DNA of 59,803 nucleotides from Methanothermococcus sp. Its GTDB lineage: Archaea > AGJL01 > Methanococci > Methanococcales > Methanococcaceae. Under the pieces are notes generated by a model. It was not told the origin of the DNA. It did no database searches and worked only from the letters and a program-made list of their open reading frames with translations. Each line of letters begins with the position of its first letter. Position 1 is the first letter of the stretch. Shown here in pieces: positions 10,393 through 20,912 of the stretch. The position numbers were made by a program, and so were the translations under genes. Location of the stretch: contig NZ_WAKW01000012.1 in the NCBI RefSeq assembly GCF_015523155.1, positions 1 to 59,803 of the forward strand, written 5' to 3'.

Positions 10393-10500
10393 AAATACAC
10401 CCCATATATTATTGTAATAAAATGAATAAGATAAATAAATGAAATAAAACAGTATATAAAAGTTATTAAAATATATAAAAAATATATATAATCATATAAT

Positions 10501-13203
10501 TTATTTCAATTCTTCAAATACTTTATTTTTAAGTGTTTCAATGTCATCTAAACACTTACCCTGTGCTAAGTTGTCCTTTCCTCCACCTTTTGCTATTTTC
10601 CTCAATAGCTCTCCCATGCTAATATCTACGGCTTCTCCTCTTTTACACAAGATATAGCCGTTGTTATTTAGAAGAACAACAATAGAGCCCTCTTTTACCA
10701 AATTATCTGCAATCGACATTAATTCCTTTGGATTTCCTTCAACCTGCTCAACTAAAACATTGTAGTTTCCAACTTTTTCAAATTTATTTGCGAGCTCATA
10801 CTTTTTATATTCTCCAATTTTCTTTTGGAGTTCTTCAATTATTTTTTTCTGCTCCTTCCATTCTTCAAAGAACCTTTTAACAGTTTTTGGAAGATTTTCA
10901 GCTGTAACTCCCAATATCTTAGAAGATTTTAATAATATATCTTCCATTGCACTTACTTCATTAACTGAGTTTATTCCGCTTGTATATTCGAGCCTTTCAA
11001 CTCCATCTTGGATTCTTTCGGTTCTTAATATTTTTATATATCCAACTTCCGAAGTGTTTTCGCAGTGAGTTCCACCACATGCCTCAACATCTATGTCTTC
11101 TATATCGATTATCCTTAAAACATTTCCTGGAACTACACCACCCTGGTATATTCTAAATCCATATTTTTGTTCTGCTTCGTTTCTGTCCATAAATGTGCTT
11201 TTTATAGGAACGCTGTTTAAAACAATCTCATTTGCAATTCTTTCTATTTCCTTTATTTCTTCCCTGCTTATTCTCTTGTAGTGTGTGATATCCAACCTTG
11301 CCTTATCTGGCTCAACATTTGAACCCGTCTGCCAAACATGTTTTCCTAAAACCTTCCGAGCTGCGGCGTTTATTATGTGTGTTGCGGTGTGGTTTCTCAT
11401 TAAATTAATTCTTTGTTCCCAATTTATTGCTCCTTTTACAATATCTCCTTCATTGAGACTATCTACATCGGATAATTTGTGATATACAATATCATCTTTC
11501 TTCTGAACCTCAACAACCTGTTTGCCGTTGATAGTTCCAATATCGTATTTCTGACCACCACCTTCTGGATAGAATATTGTTCTGTTGAGAATTACATAAT
11601 TATCGATTATTTTTAAGATTTTAGCTTCAAATTCTTTCTGCTTTGGGTTTTTGTAGAATAATAATTCGGTTTTTTCAATACCTTCTACTTCTGGAAGTAT
11701 TTTTTTCTGAGATTCTAATTCATCGGATTCTTCTATTTTCTTCTGCTCGTGCCTTTCTGCAACTATTGTATAGAAATTGTCTGGGATGTTTAATTTTATA
11801 GTTTTTTTGGTTTTATTCTTATTATTTATTTCATTTACAATATTTTCCACCACCTCCGGCGGAAGCCCCTTACTGTCGTAGAGCTCTATCAAATCATCAA
11901 GGGATATTTCATTTTTGGATTTAACCAACCTTTCCACAATACCTCTTCCTTTGTTAATTGTTTGAATATATTTTCTCTCTTCCTCATCAACTACATCCAC
12001 CATGTAATCTTTCATTTCAAGTAATTCTGGGTAGAGCCCCTTCAACTCTTCAAGCTGTAAATTTATTATATCCTTTAAAGACATTGTAATGCCGACATTT
12101 TTCATGTATCTCAAAGTTTTTCTTACAAGTAATCGTGCCAAATAACCATCTTTTACATTTGATGGAACGATACCGTCCCCAAACATAAATGCAAGGCATC
12201 TCGTATGGTCTGCTATGGCATATATATTTTCAAGGGGCGTAAGCAATTTATCCAGTTCATCCACATCCATTTTCAGTTTTTCAGCAACCTTCTGCCTTAA
12301 AATTCTCAAATCTCCAACATTTTCTATATCCATAAGCCCAGCAAGCGTGGCACTTTCTGCAAGTATCCTATCATCAATATTTTCAATATAGTCAATGCCC
12401 GAATTTTCCTTTAATTTTTCAACGATATTTTCAAATATTGCATCATAAACAGTCGGTGTTCCCTGTGATGCCCACACAAACCTCTCTATACCATATCCAG
12501 TATCTACTATTTTTAAAGGCATTTCCCTGTATTTATCTCCAACTTTTTCATACTGCATAAACACAAGTGTGGCGAGCTCTACACCGTGGGTGATTACCTC
12601 ATAGCATGGTCCAGCATTTCCTCCACCTTCCCACCAGCTCTCTATGAATGTTATGGATTTTTCGTCTATACCGAGCTTTTTCATGAAATTAAAGCATAAT
12701 TCTACGGTTCTATCTGTCCAATATTTAAAATCATCCACTTTATTAAATGCGTGGTGTCCTCCCATTGTAAAGCATGTTAAGTGCCTTCCTGTTCTTCCAA
12801 CATTGTCTATATCGTTTAATCTAATACATGGCTGAGCTATTACAAGGGGGTTTGCAATTGGCTCTACAACTCCCTTTGTTACCCATGGCTGAAATACTGC
12901 AATAGATGCAATTGTTAAAAGAATATCGTTTCTCCATCTTCTCGCAGTTACGGGATACCTTTTTATTGGCGTGTGCCCATTTTCCTCAAAGAAGTTTAAA
13001 AATTCCTTCACCATCTCGCTATATGTGTATTTTTTATCGGTAATCGGAGCTCCGATGAATGAGTATTTATCGCACGGACTGTCTCCGCAGGTTTCTCTCT
13101 CAGGGTCTAATGTCCAAAAATACTGTCCGCATTCTTTACATTTTTTTCTCATGAATCCTTTTTTTTCAAACAATTCCACATTATAATCATGGTTTATTTC
13201 CAT
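10501..13203 (-). CDS. alaS: Alanyl-tRNA synthetase
   Basis: This 900-residue archaeal-type AlaRS has an extra N-terminal zinc-like module ([19 protein letters not shown] near 17-35). The class II catalytic core follows with [10 protein letters not shown] and [13 protein letters not shown]. The editing domain has its zinc ligands: HTATH near 603 and CGGTHC near 708. A C-terminal coiled-coil/DHHA1 segment ends [12 protein letters not shown]. It charges tRNA-Ala and clears Ser/Gly mischarging. The GCGTGAT ribosome binding site supports the ATG start. It is divergent from nothing obvious; an AT-rich 257-base gap lies upstream. Confidence 0.97.
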   Translation of the reverse strand: MEINHDYNVELFEKKGFMRKKCKECGQYFWTLDPERETCGDSPCDKYSFIGAPITDKKYTYSEMVKEFLNFFEENGHTPIKRYPVTARRWRNDILLTIASIAVFQPWVTKGVVEPIANPLVIAQPCIRLNDIDNVGRTGRHLTCFTMGGHHAFNKVDDFKYWTDRTVELCFNFMKKLGIDEKSITFIESWWEGGGNAGPCYEVITHGVELATLVFMQYEKVGDKYREMPLKIVDTGYGIERFVWASQGTPTVYDAIFENIVEKLKENSGIDYIENIDDRILAESATLAGLMDIENVGDLRILRQKVAEKLKMDVDELDKLLTPLENIYAIADHTRCLAFMFGDGIVPSNVKDGYLARLLVRKTLRYMKNVGITMSLKDIINLQLEELKGLYPELLEMKDYMVDVVDEEERKYIQTINKGRGIVERLVKSKNEISLDDLIELYDSKGLPPEVVENIVNEINNKNKTKKTIKLNIPDNFYTIVAERHEQKKIEESDELESQKKILPEVEGIEKTELLFYKNPKQKEFEAKILKIIDNYVILNRTIFYPEGGGQKYDIGTINGKQVVEVQKKDDIVYHKLSDVDSLNEGDIVKGAINWEQRINLMRNHTATHIINAAARKVLGKHVWQTGSNVEPDKARLDITHYKRISREEIKEIERIANEIVLNSVPIKSTFMDRNEAEQKYGFRIYQGGVVPGNVLRIIDIEDIDVEACGGTHCENTSEVGYIKILRTERIQDGVERLEYTSGINSVNEVSAMEDILLKSSKILGVTAENLPKTVKRFFEEWKEQKKIIEELQKKIGEYKKYELANKFEKVGNYNVLVEQVEGNPKELMSIADNLVKEGSIVVLLNNNGYILCKRGEAVDISMGELLRKIAKGGGKDNLAQGKCLDDIETLKNKVFEELK

Positions 13204-13460
13204 AAAATCACGCTTTTTCTTTTTTTAGGATTTTAATATAAAATAGAAGGTTTCTCTAAAAAATTACTGTTTTATTTACGACTAAGTTTTAATGAAAATG
13301 ATAATAATAGTTTTTTAAGAATATATAATAAATATTTAAAAATCTTTCGTTTGATATAAATTAAAAAAATTAAAAATAGATTTATTTAAAAAAGGATTGT
13401 TGAAAATTTATATATGCACTCTTATTAAGTTCCCGTTTTTGTGGGAGCTCCATTTATATC

Positions 13461-13910
13461 TTAAAGTTTTTGTTCAATTCTTTTTAGGATTTCTTTTATT
13501 TCATTCTGACCCTTTATTATTTCGTCCTGTCCTTTTTTAACTTCTTCCAAAACTCCGAATATCATTTTAATGTATTTAACTCCTTCATCTAACTTTTTAT
13601 TGAGCTCTAATAAATCATCTGCTGAAATCCTATTTATTCCACTTGGAAATTCAATAAATGTGTTTAATTCTTTTTCTTCAATCTCTTCTATATCTATTAA
13701 CTCATCTTTTTTTCCCAGTAGTTTAATATTGTTTTTAAATGCTTCTTTTATTTCTTCATCATCAAAATTTGCCAAAATTCTAACGCTTCCATCCTTGTAA
13801 TTATAAACTATTCCATCAACACCTAATGCGTGCCCTAAATTTTCGATTCTGTCCCTAAATCCCACATGCTGAGTTTTACCGCATATTTTTAATTCGTAGG
13901 TTGTAGCCAT
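13461..13910 (-). CDS. Acylphosphatase-like protein with C-terminal coiled coil
   Basis: This is a 149-residue protein. Residues 5-90 form an acylphosphatase fold with the two catalytic residues in place: Arg19 in the phosphate loop GKTQHVGFR, and Asn37 in [11 protein letters not shown]. It probably hydrolyses acyl phosphates. The loop has Thr-Gln-His in place of the usual Val-Gln-Gly. Residues 100-149 are a predicted amphipathic coiled coil ([19 protein letters not shown]), making it longer than the usual 90-residue family member and suggesting oligomerisation or a partner. GGTGAT precedes the ATG. Confidence 0.75.
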   Translation of the reverse strand: MATTYELKICGKTQHVGFRDRIENLGHALGVDGIVYNYKDGSVRILANFDDEEIKEAFKNNIKLLGKKDELIDIEEIEEKELNTFIEFPSGINRISADDLLELNKKLDEGVKYIKMIFGVLEEVKKGQDEIIKGQNEIKEILKRIEQKL

Positions 13911-14067
13911 AACATCACCATTTATTACATCATGTGCCTTTTATGTCCTTAATTATATATAAATTATTCGATATAATATTTATAAAACTCTAAAAATTGT
14001 AATAACTTTGAAATAAAATAAAAAAGTAAAAAAATAATAATTAAAAAAATAAAATAATATCATTTAT

Positions 14068-15360
14068 TTAAAAAGGACATCTGAAATCTTTTCCTGCGTA
14101 TTTTGGATAGCCAAGCTCCTCTTCAATTCTTATAAGTTGGTTATATTTTGCAGTTCTTTCACCCCTTGCAGGAGCTCCTGTTTTTATTTGTCCTGTGTTA
14201 AGTGCAACTGATAAATCAGCTATTGTTGTGTCTTCTGATTCACCACTTCTATGGGATACTACAACACCATATCCGTTCCTAAATGCAAGATTTGCCGCAT
14301 CTATTGATTCTGATAATGTACCTATCTGATTTACCTTTAATAGTAAGGCATTTCCTGCACCAATTTCAATGCCTCTTCTTAACCTATCGGTATTTGTAAC
14401 AAATATATCATCGCCAACTATTTGGATACCTTTTAATTCCTTTGTAATTATTGCAAATCCTTCGAAATCCTCTTCATGAAGTGGGTCTTCAATTGATATT
14501 ATTGGGTATTCATTTACTATTTCTTTATACAATGATATGAGCTCATCTCTGGACATGTCATTTCCTTTTACAACATAATTTTCTTTTTCTGCATCGTAGA
14601 ATTCACTTGCGGCAGGATCTAATGCAAATACAATTTTATCCTCATATCCTGCATTTTTCACGGCGTTATTTAACAAATCCAATGCTTCTCTAATGTCATT
14701 TACTGGCGGTGCAAATCCACCCTCATCCCCAACATTTATGGCATCTTTTCCGTATTTATTTAGGATTACCTTTTTTAATGTATGGTAGGTTTCCGCACAC
14801 ATTCTTATTGCTTCTGCTATTGAGTCGGCACCAATTGGCATAATCATAAACTCTTGGAAGTCGAGCTCATTACCTGCATGCTCTCCACCATTTAAAACAT
14901 TCATCATTGGAACAGGCATTACATATGAGTTGCATCCTCCAATGTATTTATAAAGTGGTAATGATGCAGTATCTGCTGCTGCCTTTGCAACTGCCAATGA
15001 AACAGCAAGTATTGCATTTGCTCCCAGTTTTCCTTTATTTTCTGTATTGTCCAACTCTCTCATTATTATATCGATTTCTCTCTGCATTCTTGAATCGTAG
15101 CCTATTAATTCTGGTTTTATAATACTATTAACATTATCTACTGCCAATAATACCCCCTTTCCTCCAAACCTTAGGTCTTTATCTCTGAGCTCCACAGCCT
15201 CGTGGGTTCCTGTTGAAGCTCCGCTTGGAACTATTGCACTACCGTATCCACCGCCAGCTGTTAAAACCTCAACCTCTACTGTTGGGTTTCCCCTTGAATC
15301 GATTACTTCTCTTGCTTTAATATCGTATATATCAAATGAATCGTCCATGTTTTTTAACAA
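14068..15360 (-). CDS. eno: Enolase (phosphopyruvate hydratase)
   Basis: This 430-residue enolase interconverts 2-phosphoglycerate and phosphoenolpyruvate in glycolysis/gluconeogenesis. Family motifs are present: [30 protein letters not shown], the metal ligand region [13 protein letters not shown], and [13 protein letters not shown] followed by VVSHRSGE near the C terminus. The start is a TTG at 15360, which has GAGGTG 5 bases upstream. The nearest ATG (15348) would be 17 bases from that site. Confidence 0.96.
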   Translation of the reverse strand: MLKNMDDSFDIYDIKAREVIDSRGNPTVEVEVLTAGGGYGSAIVPSGASTGTHEAVELRDKDLRFGGKGVLLAVDNVNSIIKPELIGYDSRMQREIDIIMRELDNTENKGKLGANAILAVSLAVAKAAADTASLPLYKYIGGCNSYVMPVPMMNVLNGGEHAGNELDFQEFMIMPIGADSIAEAIRMCAETYHTLKKVILNKYGKDAINVGDEGGFAPPVNDIREALDLLNNAVKNAGYEDKIVFALDPAASEFYDAEKENYVVKGNDMSRDELISLYKEIVNEYPIISIEDPLHEEDFEGFAIITKELKGIQIVGDDIFVTNTDRLRRGIEIGAGNALLLKVNQIGTLSESIDAANLAFRNGYGVVVSHRSGESEDTTIADLSVALNTGQIKTGAPARGERTAKYNQLIRIEEELGYPKYAGKDFRCPF

Positions 15361-15478
15361 AGTTTCACCTCTATTTAAGTGATGTATTTAGTAATAATAG
15401 TATATAATATAATAACTCATTATAAAAAATCAATTATAATTATAAAATAATAAACTACTAATTAAGACATAAAATATA

Positions 15479-15581
15479 CCCACCATTGGAAAATCGCATG
15501 TTCATTGAAACCTGATGGCTACTCCATACGACCGCCTTATAGGTGGGATTGTCTAGGTGCAGTATCATCAAATCAACTGCA
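15479..15581. ncRNA. Candidate structured RNA in the eno-rnhB intergenic region
   Basis: Within the 341-base divergent gap (15361-15701), which is otherwise almost pure A/T, this stretch is clearly GC-richer. It can fold as a nested structure: CCCACC (15479-15484) with GGTGGG (15542-15547), and inside it TCGCATG (15494-15500) with CATACGA (15525-15531, one mismatch), enclosing an ACCTGATGGCTAC loop. A second hairpin TGCAGT/ACTGCA (15558-15563/15576-15581) follows. In AT-rich thermophilic archaea such GC islands often mark ncRNAs. The large internal loop recalls H/ACA guides, but no ACA box is seen in the expected place. Strand is undecided. Confidence 0.45.
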
Positions 15582-15701
15582 AACTATAATATTATCTTAA
15601 AGTATATTAATTTTTTTATTCATTTATTATCTATTTGATTTATTTTAATTATTATTTTAATTATTCATATGATAAGTTAATTAATTTAATTGAGGTTTAA
15701 A

Positions 15702-16526
15702 ATGTATAATAATAAAAACAACACCAACAACCGTAATAGTGATGATGACATGGATGATAAAATAATAATTGGGTTAGATGAAGCTGGAAGAGGTCCAGTT
15801 TTAGGTCCTATGGTAGTTGCACTTGTTAAAGCTACTGAAAAAGACTTAACAAAATTTGATGAATTGGGATTAAAGGACAGTAAGAGGTTGAGTAAGAACA
15901 GAAGAGAGGAGCTCTACAAAATCATTATGAATAATTATGAAGTTAAGAGCATAATCCTTGAAGCAAAGGATATAGACAAAATGATGGAGGAGACTAATTT
16001 AAATAAAATTGAATTGATGGCATTTTCAAAACTGATAAACAGTGTTTTAAAGGAAGAATATAAGGACTATAAGGATAAAAACTATAAGGTGGATAATAAT
16101 AAAAAAATAAATATATACATTGACGCATGTAGTAGTAATGAAAAGGCATTTTCAAACCAAATAAAATCTAAATTAGTGGTATATAATGAAAACATTAAAA
16201 TAATAGCCGAACATAAAGCGGATGATAAATATAAAATCGTCTCTGCGGCGTCAATCATAGCAAAGGTTATTAGAGATAGAATAATTGACAATTACAAAAA
16301 AATATACGGCGAGATAGGTAGTGGATACCCCAGTGATAAAATTACCATAAATTATTTAAAAAATTATGTTAAAGAACACGGAGCTCTTCCAGAAATAGCT
16401 CGAAAAAGTTGGAAAACTTCCAAAAACATATTGAATGAATTTGAAGATGAAAATAAAAGCAGTAGAAATAATAAAGCTAATAAAAATAATAAAAATAAAA
16501 AATCTATACAAATGAAGCTAATATAA
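15702..16526 (+). CDS. rnhB: Ribonuclease HII
   Basis: This 274-residue RNase HII cleaves the RNA strand of RNA-DNA hybrids. Catalytic residues are visible: Asp26-Glu27 in GLDEAGRGPV, Asp in IYIDAC, and the AASIIAKVIRDR block with the last acidic residue. The enzyme is bracketed by low-complexity tails: an Asn/Asp-rich N-terminal extension of about 18 residues and an Asn/Lys-rich C terminus of about 30. GAGGT at 15692-15696 supports the ATG at 15702. Initiation at the internal Met17, closer to the usual family start, cannot be excluded. Confidence 0.93.
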   Translation: MYNNKNNTNNRNSDDDMDDKIIIGLDEAGRGPVLGPMVVALVKATEKDLTKFDELGLKDSKRLSKNRREELYKIIMNNYEVKSIILEAKDIDKMMEETNLNKIELMAFSKLINSVLKEEYKDYKDKNYKVDNNKKINIYIDACSSNEKAFSNQIKSKLVVYNENIKIIAEHKADDKYKIVSAASIIAKVIRDRIIDNYKKIYGEIGSGYPSDKITINYLKNYVKEHGALPEIARKSWKTSKNILNEFEDENKSSRNNKANKNNKNKKSIQMKLI

Positions 16527-16569
16527 AATATATAAAATCATAAAATAAAATTAAATACATGGTGAAACT

Positions 16570-17406
16570 TTGAAGACTAAAAAACTCATAATCGATGAAA
16601 GAGAAAAAAAATATCTTATAAAAAAGGATTTAAATAACTTTGGAAATGATTTAGGTGTAATTGATTTAGAAAATGTAGAGGAAGGAACTGCAATAACATC
16701 ACATAACAACCATACATTTTATATCGTTGAACCAACAGTTTATGACATTGTAAAAAAGATGAGAAGAAGCGTGACAACACTTTTACCAAAGGACATAGGT
16801 ATGATATTAACCTACTGTGGAATAGAAGATGGTGAAACTGTTGTAGAGGCGGGAACAGGTTCAGGAGCTCTGACAATATACCTTGCAAATGCTGTGGGAA
16901 AAAATGGGAAAGTAATTACCTATGAAAAAAGACCAGAATTTGCAAAGATAGCTAGAAAAAATTTAGAAATTGTTGGAGCTGTGAAAAAAAATCAAAAAAT
17001 CATCGGTTTAGAAGAAGATGAAAATGAAAAAAATGAAAATGAAACATCCAATAATGATAAACATAACGGATTATACAATGTAATTCAAAAAATCGGAGAT
17101 ATTACCGAAGGTATTGAAGAAAAAGATGTGGATGTAATAGTTTTAGATATGCCTGACCCATGGAATGTTGTTGAACATGCTAAAAACTCATTAAATAAGG
17201 CAAAGGGACGAATTGCCATATATGTTCCATACATCGAACAGGCTAAAAAGAGTGTGGATGCCTTAAAGGAACATGGCTTTTTAGATATCCAAACTGTTGA
17301 GTGTATTGTTAGAAATATTGAAATTACTGAAAAGGGAGCTCGACCATCTACAAGGATGATAGGCCATACTGGATATATCACCATTGCAAGAGTTAGGCCA
17401 AAGTAA
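16570..17406 (+). CDS. trmI: tRNA (adenine-58-N1)-methyltransferase TrmI
   Basis: This 278-residue SAM-dependent methyltransferase of the archaeal TrmI type makes m1A58 (and in some archaea m1A57) in the T loop of tRNA. The SAM motif VEAGTGSGALT is at residues 92-102, and the catalytic-region motif VLDMPDPWN is present. The start is a TTG with GGTGAA 3-5 bases upstream. An acidic Asn/Glu-rich insertion of about 20 residues near position 150 is unusual for the family and looks like low-complexity expansion. Confidence 0.92.
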   Translation: MKTKKLIIDEREKKYLIKKDLNNFGNDLGVIDLENVEEGTAITSHNNHTFYIVEPTVYDIVKKMRRSVTTLLPKDIGMILTYCGIEDGETVVEAGTGSGALTIYLANAVGKNGKVITYEKRPEFAKIARKNLEIVGAVKKNQKIIGLEEDENEKNENETSNNDKHNGLYNVIQKIGDITEGIEEKDVDVIVLDMPDPWNVVEHAKNSLNKAKGRIAIYVPYIEQAKKSVDALKEHGFLDIQTVECIVRNIEITEKGARPSTRMIGHTGYITIARVRPK

Positions 17407-17443
17407 TAACCATAAAATATATATAATATATTGTTATAATTTT

Positions 17444-17478
17444 GATGAAGTCATAATGACTTTGAACTGGGAATCATC
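17444..17478 (+). promoter_or_regulatory. Structured leader upstream of the S15 gene
   Basis: Between trmI and rps15 a GC-richer island can fold into one bulged hairpin. AAGTCA (17448-17453) pairs with TGACTT (17457-17462) around a TAA loop, stacked on GATG (17444-17447) pairing with CATC (17475-17478), with a 12-base one-sided bulge between. It sits about 35 bases before the S15 start codon. Bacterial S15 represses its own mRNA through leader structures; an archaeal equivalent here is only a hypothesis. Confidence 0.35.
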
Positions 17479-17511
17479 GGAATGAAAAAATAAATAAATG
17501 AGCGTGATATT

Positions 17512-17967
17512 ATGGCAAGATTGCATTCAAGAAAAAGAGGTTCCTCCGGTTCAAAGAAACCTTTAAGGACAGAACCTCCTAAATGGGTTAATTTGACAGT
17601 TGAGGAAATTGAAAACAAAATTGTAGAAATGGCTAAAGAAGGGAAACAATCCGCACTTATAGGAACAATTTTAAGAGATTCCTATGGGGTTCCTGATGTA
17701 AAATTAATCACAGGAAAAAGCATAAGTCAAATAATGAAGGAAAACAATGTTTATCCTGAAATTCCAGAAGATTTGTTAAATTTAATGAAAAGAGCAATTA
17801 ATTTAAGAAACCACCTTGAACAGAATCCAAGAGATATCCATTCAAGAAGAGGATTACAATTAATTGAATCAAAAATTAGAAGATTAGTAAAATACTACAG
17901 AAACACGAAAGTATTACCTGCAAAATGGAGATATTCACCAGAAACCGCAAGGTTGTTGGTAGAATAA
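17512..17967 (+). CDS. rps15: 30S ribosomal protein S15
   Basis: This 151-residue archaeal/eukaryotic-type uS15 binds the central domain of 16S rRNA. Its archaeal N-terminal extension ([17 protein letters not shown], then [13 protein letters not shown]) and the conserved [21 protein letters not shown] are followed by the helical core ending [26 protein letters not shown] lies just before the ATG. It has its own likely promoter after trmI and a T-rich downstream end. Confidence 0.97.
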   Translation: MARLHSRKRGSSGSKKPLRTEPPKWVNLTVEEIENKIVEMAKEGKQSALIGTILRDSYGVPDVKLITGKSISQIMKENNVYPEIPEDLLNLMKRAINLRNHLEQNPRDIHSRRGLQLIESKIRRLVKYYRNTKVLPAKWRYSPETARLLVE

Positions 17968-17978
17968 ATTTAATTATT

Positions 17979-17996
17979 CTTTTTTTAGTTTTTTAG
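17979..17996 (+). terminator. Oligo-T terminator after rps15
   Basis: Two runs of seven and six T (17980-17986 and about 17989-17994) begin a few bases after the S15 stop codon. Oligo-T tracts are the usual intrinsic terminators in methanogens. No gene follows on this strand for about 1.9 kb. Confidence 0.5.
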
Positions 17997-18118
17997 GTTA
18001 GGGTTTGCCATTTTTAACTGTTTTGATGTAATTCATGCATTGTTAATTTTATAATTGATAATTTTATGTGGAATTTGATAGAACATATAAAAAATTATAA
18101 TTTATAAAATAGGGTCAT

Positions 18119-19705
18119 TTATTTCCAAAACTCATTATAAAACAATTTAAAGTCCTGATTATACTTTTTTCCAATCTTCAAAGCAATTTCAGCCTTTTGC
18201 AGTTCTTTACCTAAATACGATGCATGGTCTATTTTTTTAATTAGATTGTGCCTTATGGCAGTTTCATATATTTCTTTTGGTGTTTTTCCTTTGATAATGT
18301 ATTTTGGGTTTTTTCTTCTATCGAAGTAAATGGCAACAATCAATTTATTTTTTCTGTCCAATTCAATTTTAAAGCTACCTTCATCTAAAATCTGCCTTTC
18401 ATTTTCCTCCGCTATTATTATTGGAATATCTTTATAATTATTATATGTGGTGAGCTCGTCAAATTTCTTATCCTTGTAATTGATTAAATCAAATCCAACA
18501 TCTTTTGGAAGTGAATTTCTTTTTTTTGCTAAAAACATCATTTTTGTAGCAATTTTTAACTCCTTTATTGAAAATTTACATTTTGATGAAGCCTCAGGAG
18601 TAAATAATATATTTGCACCGATTTCAGAACCTATTGCAGTAAGTGTTGCATGAGCTCCGTTGCTATCTACATCAAATAACTCGGTAACATTTCCTATTCC
18701 AAAAAACATTGGAACATTATTTCTTTCCTTAAATATTTTGCATGCAATCACACTTTCTGTAAAATTACACCCATTGTTATTTATCGGCTCTAATATTGGG
18801 TCTCCAACGACTTTTATATCATTTTCAATTAATTTATTTATGTTCTCCTCTAAACTCTTTATTTTATCGTCTATTGTTTCTGGAACATAATTTACTTTGT
18901 AATTCGTTGGGAGAACTACCGCTACTGTATTTCCATCTTTTAAATATGGGATGAGCTCCTCAATGTTCCCTGCATCAACACTTAATACCATATCTACTCC
19001 AAGATTTATTGCTTCAATCAATTCCTTTGTATTAAGGGTATCCACACTTATGGGCTTATCGGTAATATCTCGTGCAATGCCTATTATTCTCTTTAAATCT
19101 TTGGAATGGTCTTCATTGGATACCATCCCTAAATCAATCATATCTGCACCACTGTTTAGGTAGTATATTATCTTTTCTTCCAGTTCTTTGTCACTTAACC
19201 ATGGGGTATGGACAATCTCCCCTAAAACTCTCATGGGATAATCATCCCCCACTTTTAGAGCTCCTATTTTAATATTTCCCTTTGAACAATCTATTGGCTT
19301 TTCCTCTGCTTTTTTTATTTCTTCCTCTGACTTCTGCTTTACAAACTTTATAATTTGGTTATCGGCATAATCTTTTGTAGATAATGTTATATCTTTAAGG
19401 TTGTCTATCAAAAGAGGGATGTCCGACGCTTCTCTCGTTGATTTATAACATTTTATTCCAGTTTCTTCTTCCACTTTTTTTAAATCATGCCTAATTAATC
19501 CAGTAACTAGTATAAAATCATAAATTTCTGATAATCTTATGTTCTTTTCTTTTTCTAATGATTTAATTTCATCAATAATCATATTTGGAGTTAAAAAAGC
19601 TGCTATTGATATGTCTGTTTTATGAACATCTATAAAATCATATTTTTTTACAGCGTTTTTTACCTTCTGATACGCTTGTTTTCCCGTAATTACCATTATT
19701 TTCAT
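18119..19705 (-). CDS. Dihydropteroate synthase-like protein (methanopterin pathway)
   Basis: This 528-residue archaeal DHPS-related protein (TIGR00284 type) has an N-terminal archaeal domain of about 150 residues. A TIM-barrel pterin-binding domain follows, with VLGEIVHTPWLSD, GADMIDLGMVS near 190 and KPISVDTLNTKELI near 225. The M. jannaschii homologue is linked to joining the pterin to ribofuranosylaminobenzene phosphate in methanopterin synthesis; that role is inferred from family. GTGAT precedes the ATG at 19705; an ATG three codons later is an alternative. The longer frame start at 19726 lacks a site. Confidence 0.85.
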   Translation of the reverse strand: MKIMVITGKQAYQKVKNAVKKYDFIDVHKTDISIAAFLTPNMIIDEIKSLEKEKNIRLSEIYDFILVTGLIRHDLKKVEEETGIKCYKSTREASDIPLLIDNLKDITLSTKDYADNQIIKFVKQKSEEEIKKAEEKPIDCSKGNIKIGALKVGDDYPMRVLGEIVHTPWLSDKELEEKIIYYLNSGADMIDLGMVSNEDHSKDLKRIIGIARDITDKPISVDTLNTKELIEAINLGVDMVLSVDAGNIEELIPYLKDGNTVAVVLPTNYKVNYVPETIDDKIKSLEENINKLIENDIKVVGDPILEPINNNGCNFTESVIACKIFKERNNVPMFFGIGNVTELFDVDSNGAHATLTAIGSEIGANILFTPEASSKCKFSIKELKIATKMMFLAKKRNSLPKDVGFDLINYKDKKFDELTTYNNYKDIPIIIAEENERQILDEGSFKIELDRKNKLIVAIYFDRRKNPKYIIKGKTPKEIYETAIRHNLIKKIDHASYLGKELQKAEIALKIGKKYNQDFKLFYNEFWK

Positions 19706-19889
19706 AATATCACAATAATAATTCATTTTTTACCAAACCGAATACTTTATATATGAGAAAATTTTATTCTATGTGAAAAAATATACTAATTTAAAATATA
19801 AATTTAAAAAATAATTAATTTTTTAATATTTTATTATTTATTTAATTTATTAGAATTTACAAAAAAATATATTGGAGGTGTTTTATTTT

Positions 19890-20408
19890 ATGGGTGATAA
19901 AACTTGTGGATGTTCAAGCATGAGAAGTCCTATTCATTCCCCATTCGAAGTTCCAAATACCGTTTCACTTGTTGCAGGTGTTGGTGATGCAAACAATCCA
20001 TTAAATGCATTTGACATGGCACTTTTAGATGCAGGAATAGGTAATTTAAATCTAATTAGAATCAGCAGCATCATGCCTCCAAAAGCTGATATTGTACCAT
20101 TGCCAAAGATTCCAATGGGTTCCCTTGTTCCAACAGCATATGGACACCAAATAAGTGATGTAAAAGGAGAAACAATAGCTGCTGCCGTCAGTATTGCCAT
20201 TCCAAAAGATAAAGAATTGTGTGGACTTATCATGGAATACGAAGGAGTTTGCGGCAAAAAGGAGGCAGAGGATATAGTTAAAAATATGGCTAAGGAAGGA
20301 TTTGAAATGAGAGGCTGGGAAATCGATAAAATCATTTCAATAGCTTCTGAACATACAGTAGAAAACATAGGATGTGCATTTGCCGCAGCAGCACTATGGT
20401 ATAAATAA
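19890..20408 (+). CDS. pdaD: Pyruvoyl-dependent arginine decarboxylase
   Basis: This 172-residue proenzyme self-cleaves to a pyruvoyl enzyme that decarboxylates arginine to agmatine, the first step of archaeal polyamine synthesis. The cleavage site is the Ser59-Ser60 pair in [29 protein letters not shown] and MEYEG match the substrate pocket. GGAGGTG (19874-19880) precedes the ATG at 19890 by 9 bases; a TTG at 19872 lies upstream of that site and is rejected. It is followed directly by speD and speE on the same strand. Confidence 0.95.
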   Translation: MGDKTCGCSSMRSPIHSPFEVPNTVSLVAGVGDANNPLNAFDMALLDAGIGNLNLIRISSIMPPKADIVPLPKIPMGSLVPTAYGHQISDVKGETIAAAVSIAIPKDKELCGLIMEYEGVCGKKEAEDIVKNMAKEGFEMRGWEIDKIISIASEHTVENIGCAFAAAALWYK

Positions 20409-20489
20409 TAATTTTAAATAAGATTTATATACTTTATTTAAATTTAAATTTTAAATAATTAATAAATATAAAATAGGAGGTGAAAATAA

Positions 20490-20843
20490 TTGAAACACTT
20501 AGGAAAACACTTGATTTTAGAGTTATGGGGATGCGAGAGCAAGGCCTTAGATGACCAAATAGGTATTGAAAATATGCTCGTAGATGCTGTTGATTCTTGC
20601 GGAGCCACTTTGATATGTGTAAAAACCCATAAATTTTCACCACAGGGCGTTACAGGAGTTGCCGTTCTTGCCGAAAGTCATATATCAATACACACATGGC
20701 CTGAGCTCGGATATGCTGCAATGGATATATTCACCTGCGGGGAGCATGTGAATCCAGAGGATGCCATTCCAACAATAAGGTCTTTTTTAAAACCTGATAA
20801 TTTTGAAGTTATTGACATTAAAAGAGGAAATATTGTGGATTAG
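20490..20843 (+). CDS. speD: S-adenosylmethionine decarboxylase proenzyme
   Basis: This 117-residue class 1B (archaeal/Gram-positive) AdoMet decarboxylase provides the aminopropyl donor for spermidine. Autocleavage occurs between Glu62 and Ser63 in [13 protein letters not shown], leaving the pyruvoyl group; the FTCG Cys donor/acid is also present. The start is a TTG with a strong GGAGGTG 7 bases upstream. It lies between pdaD and speE, making a compact polyamine set. Confidence 0.96.
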   Translation: MKHLGKHLILELWGCESKALDDQIGIENMLVDAVDSCGATLICVKTHKFSPQGVTGVAVLAESHISIHTWPELGYAAMDIFTCGEHVNPEDAIPTIRSFLKPDNFEVIDIKRGNIVD

Positions 20844-20912
20844 GTTATGATATTTATACTATTTTTTTATTTTTATTAGATTTTTTTTATATAATTTTGA
20901 GAGGGATATATT

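Noticed and set aside
15479-15581. Fluoride (crcB) riboswitch suggested by CTGATGGCTAC
   Set aside because: The required 5' GG-GATGG segment and pseudoknot arrangement are not found, and neither flanking gene (eno, rnhB) is a fluoride transporter or typical target.
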